NCBI GenBank assembly: GCA_001801285.1
Contig: MGXG01000090.1
Coordinates: 1-5,520 of the forward strand
Origin: Gammaproteobacteria bacterium GWE2_37_16
Lineage (GTDB): Bacteria > Pseudomonadota > Gammaproteobacteria > UBA9339
Direction: 5' to 3'
DNA length: 5,520 bases
The position numbers and the translations under genes were made by a program. The notes under the pieces are model-generated. The model was not told the origin of the DNA, did no database searches, and worked only from the letters and a program-made list of their open reading frames with translations. Position 1 is the first letter of the stretch; each line of letters starts with the position of its first letter. Positions 1-5,086 of this stretch are shown piece by piece.

Positions 1-273
1 TTGTTGGAGGAAATAATAACCAAGAAAACTTTTACCTAAAGCAATGTCGATACCTAGGCGAGTGAGCCAGCCAATTACCCAAGGATTTTTATCATAGCCC
101 CAATCCAATTGCTGAGCCCAGTTTACGGCTTCAATAATATCGTAGGAGGGAGTGTAGCGGGCTAATTCGGGTAAAATGCTCCAAAGCAAAACATGAACAA
201 TGACGAAGCTCCAAAAAATTTTTGTTGCTAGTGTTTCTTTTAATGCGTTGGAAGTGTTTGGAGTAGTTTTCAT
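1..273 (-). CDS. GT39/PMT_2-type (ArnT-like) membrane glycosyltransferase, N-terminal part only
   Basis: The frame reads from ATG at 273 down to the window edge without a stop, giving 91 residues; the C-terminal majority lies outside. A basic/polar N-terminus is followed by a membrane segment at about residues 19-36 (IFWSFVIVHVLLWSILP). After it comes a loop with an acidic D45-x-x-E48 pair and then GYDKNPWVIGWL (59-70). That order, first helix, acidic residues, then an aromatic/HPP-like 'KNPW' motif leading into the next helix, is typical of GT-C glycosyltransferases of the GT39/PMT_2 (ArnT-like) group. These transfer sugars from polyprenyl-phosphate donors at the periplasmic face of the inner membrane. 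The acceptor cannot be told from this fragment. An in-frame stop lies just upstream (292-294), so the ATG is the only good start, though no clear Shine-Dalgarno precedes it. It is divergent from aroK. The family call is inferred from motif resemblance; the reading frame is directly seen. Confidence 0.66.
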   Translation of the reverse strand, partial: MKTTPNTSNALKETLATKIFWSFVIVHVLLWSILPELARYTPSYDIIEAVNWAQQLDWGYDKNPWVIGWLTRLGIDIALGKSFLGYYFLQQ

Positions 274-564
274 TATTACAATAATTGTGGATTAACGAAT
301 TACCTGGTGAAAAATATTTGCGACAGAATCAAAAGTATAGTTAATTAGCTTTAATGGTTTTTTCCTTCACGGTTAAGGGATAAAAAGATATTTTTTATTT
401 ACAATAGCATGGTCGATAAGGAAAACTCAAAATTTTAAATATCAAAAATAACGTGTTGATTTATATAGTAATCATATTTGCATAGCTGTAGTATGTAATA
501 AGGGCGTTTTTACTTTTTAGTAATTTCAAAACAGTTTAAATTATAGTATATTAAAATTTTCAGG
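274..564. other. AT-rich divergent intergenic region
   Basis: These 291 bases separate the divergently transcribed glycosyltransferase and aroK genes. The stretch is strongly AT-rich and I found no convincing coding frame, RNA gene or repeat. It must hold the promoters for both directions. For the minus strand, TATACT (complement of 334-339) is a good -10-like hexamer with no good -35 partner. For the plus strand, the AT-rich run at about 524-552 is the best candidate. A short CCTT/AAGG inverted repeat at about 364-378 has A runs rather than T runs after it, so it is not a terminator in either direction. Confidence 0.6.
524..552 (+). promoter_or_regulatory. possible aroK promoter (weak)
   Basis: A TTTCAA hexamer at 524-529 and TATATT at 547-552 are 17 bases apart, a standard sigma-70 spacing. 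The -10 matches 5 of 6 consensus positions but the -35 only 3 of 6. The overlapping TATAGT at 542-547 is an alternative -10 with no good -35. Initiation would fall near 559, leaving about 33 bases before the ATG at 592 and only about 5 before the TTG at 565. In such AT-rich DNA matches of this quality arise by chance, so this is tentative. Confidence 0.25.
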
Positions 565-591
565 TTGCAAAAAAATTGGCAAATAGATTTT

Positions 592-1146
592 ATGGGCGGA
601 AGCGATAAAAAAATACAAAATGTATATTTAATAGGCCCAATGGGTGCTGGCAAAACTAGCATTGGTCGACAGTTGGCGCGCAAATTGGGGCTGGAATTTT
701 ATGATTCTGATCATGTTGTAGAGGAAAGAACAGGGGCGAGTATTCCCTGGATTTATGATATAGAGGGAGAGGAAGGATTTTTGCAACGTGAAATTAAGGT
801 AATAGAAGAGTTGACTAAATTACAAGGGGTTCTTTTGGCGACAGGAGGTGGCACTGTGATTTCTCCTGAAAATCGCAAGGCTTTGCGGGCTAATGGATTT
901 ATTGTTTATTTAAAAACCTCGTTGGATGATCAAATGGAGAGGGTTAAACGCAGTAAAAAGCGACCTTTAATTGTTGGAGCGGGACGTCGCGCTGTTTTAA
1001 AGAATTTACGCGTTGAAAGAGAGCCTTTTTACGAGAAACTTGCAGATATTTCCTATAACACAGATGGTAGACCATTAAGTGTTGTGGTGGATGAGATATT
1101 AAAAGGTTTGCAGAAAAAAGGGATATTGCAAAAAAAAGAGAAATGA
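592..1146 (+). CDS. aroK: shikimate kinase AroK
   Basis: Cytoplasmic enzyme that phosphorylates shikimate to shikimate 3-phosphate with ATP, the fifth step of the shikimate pathway to chorismate and aromatic amino acids. Numbered from the ATG at 592 (184 residues), the Walker A loop GPMGAGKT lies at 15-22, the shikimate/Mg site DSD at 38-40 (D38, D40), F63 and R66 follow in GFLQRE, the ATGGG shikimate-binding loop is at 83-87, the lid RPL at 124-126, and R143 lies in REPFYE. The chain lines up closely with E. coli AroK (173 residues) over its length, so this is AroK rather than AroL. A TTG at 565 would add nine residues (MQKNWQIDF), but the family's N-terminus sits nearer the ATG, and the TTG has its only purine run immediately adjacent. 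Neither start has a good Shine-Dalgarno. The C-terminus is lysine-rich and slightly longer than usual. DUF167/yggU follows after 7 bases; the commoner partner aroB is not here. Confidence 0.95.
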   Translation: MGGSDKKIQNVYLIGPMGAGKTSIGRQLARKLGLEFYDSDHVVEERTGASIPWIYDIEGEEGFLQREIKVIEELTKLQGVLLATGGGTVISPENRKALRANGFIVYLKTSLDDQMERVKRSKKRPLIVGAGRRAVLKNLRVEREPFYEKLADISYNTDGRPLSVVVDEILKGLQKKGILQKKEK

Positions 1147-1153
1147 CAGTTTT

Positions 1154-1441
1154 ATGGAGAGAAAAAGCCATTATTGGAAAGGTTATGATCTATATTTGCA
1201 GGTCCATATTAATCCAAGTGCCAAGCAAAACAAGATTGTTGGTTGGCATGGTGCAAAATTAAAAATACAGATATCAGCCCCACCAATTGATGGAAAGGCA
1301 AATGATCAATTGAATAAAGTGCTTGCACAATATTTTGCCGTTCCCAAAAAACATGTCGTCATTGTAAAAGGAGAGCAGGGGCAAGATAAATTGGTCTGTA
1401 TTTCCAATCCAAAGCGGAATCTTGATGAGTTTTCGCGGTAA
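1154..1441 (+). CDS. DUF167 / YggU family protein
   Basis: A 95-residue small soluble protein of the DUF167 (YggU, UPF0235) family, whose biochemical role is not established. The whole chain resembles E. coli YggU. A YDLYLQVHINPSA strand region (11-23) is followed by KIVGWHGAKLKIQI (27-40), the signature APPIDGKAN (42-50), the helix-strand stretch with KKHVVIVKGEQGQDK (65-79), and the end strand VCISNP (81-86). This is the usual length for the family. The start ATG lies 7 bases after the aroK stop with no clear ribosome site of its own; a weak purine run (AAAGAG) lies within the end of aroK. It is therefore probably cotranscribed with, and perhaps translationally coupled to, aroK. In many proteobacteria this family sits in a yggS-proC-yggT neighbourhood, so the aroK pairing differs from that pattern. 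Family assignment is confident; function is unknown. Confidence 0.9.
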   Translation: MERKSHYWKGYDLYLQVHINPSAKQNKIVGWHGAKLKIQISAPPIDGKANDQLNKVLAQYFAVPKKHVVIVKGEQGQDKLVCISNPKRNLDEFSR

Positions 1442-1505
1442 ACATGCTCTTAAGTTTTGATATTTTAGGCTTTTTTGTTGCGATCTTGCCGCTTTCTAAG
1501 AATTT

Positions 1506-1536
1506 TTCTGGACAAAAAGACGATTTTTGGTCAGAA
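1506..1536. repeat. imperfect inverted repeat (13-bp arms, 5-base loop)
   Basis: The arm at 1506-1518 (TTCTGGACAAAAA) pairs with 1524-1536 (TTTTTGGTCAGAA) around a five-base loop at 1519-1523. The only defects are an A/G mismatch at 1512/1530 and a G/T pair at 1511/1531, which would be a wobble pair in RNA. It starts 65 bases after the yggU-family stop and 135 bases before accB. There is no T run after the right arm, so it is a poor intrinsic terminator. Its place directly upstream of TATAAA (1544) would also suit an operator. The pairing is directly seen; the role is unknown. Confidence 0.55.
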
Positions 1537-1556
1537 TTATCGGTATAAAATTTAAT
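1527..1556 (+). promoter_or_regulatory. possible accBC promoter (weak)
   Basis: TTGGTC at 1527-1532 and TTTAAT at 1551-1556 are 18 bases apart. The -10 matches 5 of 6 consensus positions and the -35 only 3 of 6. TATAAA at 1544-1549 is an alternative -10 with no good -35 partner. The proposed -35 falls within the right arm of the inverted repeat. A start near 1563 would give a leader of roughly 75-80 bases before accB. The region must carry the accBC promoter unless accBC relies on readthrough from aroK, but the exact site is uncertain. Confidence 0.25.
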
Positions 1557-1630
1557 ACTATGCTACTTGTTAATGGTTTTTCGGCTCGGTCGAATCAATC
1601 ATAGTGTATCAATTTATCTCAAAATTAATT

Positions 1631-1636
1631 AAGGAG
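1631..1636 (+). promoter_or_regulatory. accB ribosome binding site
   Basis: AAGGAG lies just before the accB ATG with a short 4-base spacer (CTTT). It is the strongest Shine-Dalgarno match among the plus-strand genes here and fixes the accB start at 1641. Confidence 0.75.
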
Positions 1637-1640
1637 CTTT

Positions 1641-2126
1641 ATGGATATTCGTACTATTAAAAAACTCATAGAACTCGTCAAAGAAACAGGCATTACAAAG
1701 CTTGAAGTAAAAGGGGAAAAGGAAAGCGTATTGATTTCCAACGGTGTTGAGGGAGCTCATTTAGCTCAACCCGTTTCTTTGGGTGCTTTCCAGGAAGGAA
1801 GAGCACAAACTTTACCTGCAATGTTTTCGCCCACGCAGGAACAAAACACGCAGGTTGCTGCGCAATCGCCGCAAGGTGGCGAAATTTCGGCGCAACATAC
1901 AATCAAGTCTCCAATGGTTGGAACAGTTTATCTTTCCGCGTCTCCCGGCGCTAAAGTGTTTGCTGATATTGGTCAACATGTGAAAGAGGGTGATGTTGTT
2001 TGCTTGATTGAAGCAATGAAAATGTTTAACCGTATTGAAGCAGACAAGGAAGGAACGATAAAAGCAATTCTTGTTAAAAATGGACAACCTGTGGAGTACA
2101 ACCAGCAATTATTCATAATTGAGTAA
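1641..2126 (+). CDS. accB: biotin carboxyl carrier protein of acetyl-CoA carboxylase (BCCP)
   Basis: Carries the biotin that moves carboxyl groups from biotin carboxylase (AccC) to the AccAD carboxyltransferase, forming malonyl-CoA for fatty acid synthesis in the cytoplasm. The protein has 161 residues, close to the 156 of E. coli. Residues 1-33 (MDIRTIKKLIELV...) form the N-terminal segment that contacts AccC. Residues about 38-86 are a flexible linker rich in A, Q, P, S and G. Residues about 87-161 form the biotinyl domain, beginning IKSPMVGTVY. The biotinylation motif EAMKM is at 124-128 with K127 the acceptor lysine. The short insertion SASPGAKVFADIG (99-111) corresponds to the 'thumb' typical of acetyl-CoA carboxylase carriers, separating it from other biotinyl or lipoyl domains. 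It is followed by accC after 15 bases. In E. coli AccB represses its own operon; whether that holds here cannot be read from the sequence. Confidence 0.97.
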   Translation: MDIRTIKKLIELVKETGITKLEVKGEKESVLISNGVEGAHLAQPVSLGAFQEGRAQTLPAMFSPTQEQNTQVAAQSPQGGEISAQHTIKSPMVGTVYLSASPGAKVFADIGQHVKEGDVVCLIEAMKMFNRIEADKEGTIKAILVKNGQPVEYNQQLFIIE

Positions 2127-2130
2127 GGGC

Positions 2131-2134
2131 GGAG
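2131..2134 (+). promoter_or_regulatory. accC ribosome binding site
   Basis: GGAG sits 7 bases before the accC ATG in the 15-base gap after accB. Spacing is near ideal and supports the start at 2142. Confidence 0.75.
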
Positions 2135-2141
2135 TAAAAAA

Positions 2142-3491
2142 ATGCTGAAAAAAGTTCTTATTGCAAATCGTGGCGAAATAGCTTTACGAATCTTACGTGC
2201 GTGTCATGAATTAGGTATTAAAACCGTTGCAATTTATTCTGATGCTGATCGTGAGGCTATGCATGTTCATCTTGCTGATGAGGCGGTTTGTATAGGTCCA
2301 GCTAGTCCTATGCATAGTTATTTGAATATTCCGGCAGTTATTAGTGCCGCTGAAATTACTGGCGCAGATGCTATTCATCCAGGGTATGGTTTTTTAGCTG
2401 AAAACGCTGACTTTGTTGAACAGGTTGAAAATAGCGGTTTTATTTTTGTCGGTCCTGATGCTCAGACCGTAAGGACTATGGGAGATAAAATTTCTGCAAT
2501 TAAAACGATGAAAAACGCGGGCATTCCTTGCGTGCCTGGGTCGGATGGTCCTTTAGGCAAAAATGATCAGGAAAATAGTGCTTTGGCGAAAAAAATTGGT
2601 TATCCGGTTATTATCAAGGCTTCGGGTGGAGGCGGCGGGCGAGGTATGCGCGTTGTTACCAAGGAAGATGATTTGGCGAGTGCTCTTTCCATGACACGCG
2701 CTGAAGCCAGTGCGGCTTTTGGCAATCCTGTTATATACATGGAAAAGTTTTTAGTGAATCCGCGACATATTGAAATACAAGTTCTTGGGGATGGGCATGG
2801 GCATGCTGTCTATCTTGGGGAGCGTGACTGTTCTATGCAACGGCGACATCAGAAAGTTTTAGAAGAATCTCCAGCGCCAGGTATTAGCAAAAAGCAACGT
2901 CAACAAATTGGTCTTTTATGTGTTAAGGCTTGTCAAAAGTTACACTATCGTGGAGCGGGAACATTTGAGTTTTTGTATGAAAATGGCAAGTTCTACTTTA
3001 TCGAGATGAATACACGTGTTCAGGTTGAGCATACAATTAGTGAGATGGTAACCGGGATCGATATAGTTAAGGAGCAGCTGTTAATCGCAGCTCAAGAAAA
3101 ATGGTTATTAAAACAGGATGATATTAAAATAAAAGGGCATGCTATTGAATGTCGTATTAATGCTGAAGATCCAAACACGTTTACTCCTTCTCCAGGCAAG
3201 ATTACAACTTATCATGCTCCTGGTGGGCCTGGAATTCGAGTTGATTCGCATATTTACCAAGGATATGTTGTTCCTCATTATTATGATTCCATGATCGGAA
3301 AAATTATTAGTTACGGGGAAACCAGAGAAATTGCCATTTTAAAGATGCGAAATGCTTTGAAGGAAATTGTTGTTGAGGGCATCAAGACTAATATACCATT
3401 ACAACAAAGAATTTTAGCGGACCCTGGTTTTGTTGCTGGCGGAACTAATATTCATTATTTGGAAGAGTTTATGAAAAACTTCGTTGAATAA
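2142..3491 (+). CDS. accC: biotin carboxylase subunit of acetyl-CoA carboxylase
   Basis: ATP-grasp enzyme that carboxylates the biotin on AccB using bicarbonate and ATP, the first half-reaction of acetyl-CoA carboxylase. It has 449 residues, the same size class as E. coli AccC, and the known active-site residues fall at the same numbers: K116 and K159 (ATP), glycine-rich loop SGGGGGRGM (161-169), H209, H236 and K238, metal ligands E276 and E288, catalytic R292 and E296, and R338. The N-terminal biotin-carboxylase domain starts LKKVLIANRGEIALR. The ATP-grasp domain spans about 115-310, and the C-terminal domain about 330-445 (HAIECRINAEDP). One difference stands out: T298 replaces the proline usual after VEH in this loop. 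The gene forms a tight pair with accB and is not followed by prmA, a common downstream gene in gammaproteobacteria; a convergent transporter gene lies there instead. Confidence 0.97.
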   Translation: MLKKVLIANRGEIALRILRACHELGIKTVAIYSDADREAMHVHLADEAVCIGPASPMHSYLNIPAVISAAEITGADAIHPGYGFLAENADFVEQVENSGFIFVGPDAQTVRTMGDKISAIKTMKNAGIPCVPGSDGPLGKNDQENSALAKKIGYPVIIKASGGGGGRGMRVVTKEDDLASALSMTRAEASAAFGNPVIYMEKFLVNPRHIEIQVLGDGHGHAVYLGERDCSMQRRHQKVLEESPAPGISKKQRQQIGLLCVKACQKLHYRGAGTFEFLYENGKFYFIEMNTRVQVEHTISEMVTGIDIVKEQLLIAAQEKWLLKQDDIKIKGHAIECRINAEDPNTFTPSPGKITTYHAPGGPGIRVDSHIYQGYVVPHYYDSMIGKIISYGETREIAILKMRNALKEIVVEGIKTNIPLQQRILADPGFVAGGTNIHYLEEFMKNFVE

Positions 3492-3657
3492 AAGGGTTTT
3501 TGGGTTTGAGTAAATATTGACGTGATGCTCACTTTTCATAATTCATGGATTTTGTGTTGTTCGAAACGCAAACTTGATTTTCAATAAATGCGTAAATAAA
3601 ATTCCATTTTAAATCAGTGACTGAAGTTTGATGGCGCGAAAAATTGAGAAAGAGAGA
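3492..3657. other. convergent intergenic region between accC and the transporter gene
   Basis: Both flanking genes end here, so terminators for both strands are expected, yet none is clear. Three weak structures are visible: GTGA-TGC-TCAC (3522-3532) followed by four T on the plus strand; a nested hairpin CGCA...TTGA-TTT-TCAA...TGCG (3567-3592); and the 11-base odd palindrome TCAGTGACTGA (3614-3624). All have short stems and could be chance in AT-rich DNA. No coding frame of note is seen. Confidence 0.5.
3522..3536 (+). terminator. weak candidate terminator after accC
   Basis: A 4-bp stem GTGA/TCAC with a 3-base loop is followed at once by TTTT, then C. It lies 30 bases after the accC stop. 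The stem is much shorter than in usual intrinsic terminators, so termination here may instead depend on Rho or on tertiary context. Confidence 0.2.
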
Positions 3658-5085
3658 TTAATTTTCAATAGATCTCATTTCTTGAGCAATTAATTTTTGC
3701 TTCTTCCATAAAAAAGGCAGACTGCTAACAAGAGTTAATCCTCCAATCAATATCGATTCATAACGCCAAACGCTTCCTATATTAATATTGTGAGGTGGAA
3801 TAAAGCCAATGATGAAGGTCAGACCAGCACCAATCATACCCAACCCACCAACCATGACTACTCCTATTTTTCCGCCAGGAATTTTAAAAGGGCGATGTAA
3901 GTTTGGTTCTTTAAAGCGCAAATAGATAGCTGAGAAAAACATTAAAATATACATTAGCATGTATAGTTGCGCCGCTAATGATGTGAGCAACCAATAGGAG
4001 CCGCTTGCACTAGGCATAATCCAAAAAATCAGCACTATGATGGTAACGATGATGGCTTGGTAAATTAGTAAGGTACTTGGTGCGCCACGGGAATTTTGTT
4101 TACGGCAATGTGCGGGTAAATGTCCATCGCTGGCAGCAATTAAAAGTCCTCTGGTTGGGGCAATGATCCAGCTACTTAGGCTGCCGATACTACCGACAAC
4201 TAAAGCTAAAGCAACAAATGGCATGAGCCAGTGTAGGTGATAAGTGCTAAAAAAAACATCAAAAGCCTGCATTACGCCATAAAGTAAATTAATTTTTTGT
4301 GCGGGCAAAACAAGAGCGATTGCCATTGAGCCACAAATCAAGGTTATTAACAAAATAATGGTGGAGGTAAGTAAAGCGCGTGGAAAATTGCGATGAGGAT
4401 GGCGGACTTCGTGAGCATGAACGGTTGTTATTTCCATGCCACAATAGGACAACATGATGCCAGTTAATGCTACCCATATTTGGGGGTTTTCTAAATTCGG
4501 TTTAAACGTTTGCAGATTTAAAGCTAGTTGTAATTGTATGTGCTGACCAACTAATATTCTGTTTATACCTAGAATGATAATTATTAGCATTGGGATGAGT
4601 AGCCCAAAAATAGTACAAAAATTACCTATGCGAATGGAAGAACGCATACCGTAAAGATTGATAATGGTAACAAACCAGAAAGCTGTGATGATAATTGAAA
4701 TTAGAAACAATTTATTATTAGCCAAGCTGGGTGATATTAAGTAACCAACTGAACCGGCAATAAAAGAGAGGACGGTTGGAAACCAAATAACATTTTCCAT
4801 CCATTGAAACCACACTGCTAAAAAACCGATTTTTTTCCCAAAAGCATGTTTTACCCAAATATAAATTCCACCACATTCTGGCCAGGTTGATGCCAACTCA
4901 GAGGCTATTAAGGCGCTGGGTAATAAAAAAAGTAATGCGCCAAGAAGAAAGAAAAAGACCAAGGAGCTGCCAAATAGAGCCGCTGTGGGCAGATTACGAA
5001 TGCTATCTACAGCGCCAATGGTAATCATGATTAAGCTAAACAAGCCGAAAACTTGCAGAGGAGAGCTAGAGCTATTTTTGGACAT
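3658..5085 (-). CDS. APC-superfamily amino acid antiporter/permease, GadC-like
   Basis: Inner-membrane amino acid transporter of 475 residues with about 12 hydrophobic helices (roughly 15-35, 41-64, 86-115, 126-145, 152-175, 203-223, 237-262, 285-312, 338-358, 363-388, 406-430, 443-462). It aligns along its length with E. coli GadC, the glutamate:GABA antiporter. Shared segments include SLVFFFLLGALLFLLP (41-56), CGGIYIWV (71-78), LSYCGMEI (212-219) with HEVRHPHRNFP (225-235), INLLYGVMQ (265-273), SSWIIAPTRG (304-313), RPFKIPGGK (398-406) and IPPHNI (429-434). The first helix carries AVDSIRNLP (25-33), a pattern I recall from Legionella and Coxiella permeases. The chain stops soon after helix 12 and lacks the C-terminal 'plug' of about 35 residues that closes E. 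coli GadC at neutral pH. Substrate cannot be assigned. No clear Shine-Dalgarno precedes the ATG, which is one base after the stop of the LPD7-like gene, suggesting translational coupling. Confidence 0.88.
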   Translation of the reverse strand: MSKNSSSSPLQVFGLFSLIMITIGAVDSIRNLPTAALFGSSLVFFFLLGALLFLLPSALIASELASTWPECGGIYIWVKHAFGKKIGFLAVWFQWMENVIWFPTVLSFIAGSVGYLISPSLANNKLFLISIIITAFWFVTIINLYGMRSSIRIGNFCTIFGLLIPMLIIIILGINRILVGQHIQLQLALNLQTFKPNLENPQIWVALTGIMLSYCGMEITTVHAHEVRHPHRNFPRALLTSTIILLITLICGSMAIALVLPAQKINLLYGVMQAFDVFFSTYHLHWLMPFVALALVVGSIGSLSSWIIAPTRGLLIAASDGHLPAHCRKQNSRGAPSTLLIYQAIIVTIIVLIFWIMPSASGSYWLLTSLAAQLYMLMYILMFFSAIYLRFKEPNLHRPFKIPGGKIGVVMVGGLGMIGAGLTFIIGFIPPHNINIGSVWRYESILIGGLTLVSSLPFLWKKQKLIAQEMRSIEN

Positions 5086-5086
5086 A

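Larger units (their letters stand above)
1442..1640. other. intergenic leader region before accB
   Basis: These 199 bases lie between the yggU-family stop and accB. They hold an imperfect inverted repeat (1506-1536), AT-rich promoter-like sequence immediately after it (TATAAA 1544-1549, TTTAAT 1551-1556), a further weak TTGTTA/TCGAAT pair (1567-1572/1590-1595), and the accB Shine-Dalgarno. I see no coding frame here. No strong GC stem followed by a T run ends the upstream aroK operon, so readthrough into accBC is possible. The aroQ gene often found directly before accB in gammaproteobacteria is absent. Confidence 0.65.

Noticed and set aside
358..388. CCTT/AAGG inverted repeat between T and A runs, possible bidirectional terminator
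   Set aside because: The stem core is only 4 bp, and on each strand A residues rather than T residues follow it, which is the wrong polarity for an intrinsic terminator.
944..1171. Minus-strand open frame across the end of aroK
   Set aside because: It overlaps the conserved C-terminal half of aroK and the start of the yggU-family gene and shows no recognisable domain.
1448..1480. Possible terminator after the yggU-family gene because of a T run at 1471-1476
   Set aside because: No stable stem can be formed immediately before the T run; only scattered short AT pairings are possible.
1693..2108. Open frames on both strands inside accB (1693-1902 minus, 1783-1983 plus, 1812-2108 minus)
   Set aside because: They overlap a fully supported accB and have no family-like sequence or ribosome sites; they are by-products of the real frame.
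2785..2802. Short GGGCAT tandem repeat inside accC
   Set aside because: It encodes the GDGHGHA segment in a conserved position of biotin carboxylase and is explained by the protein sequence.
4289..4477. Second minus-strand frame of 62 codons inside the antiporter gene
   Set aside because: The antiporter frame is continuous and matches its family here, so this overlapping frame has no support.
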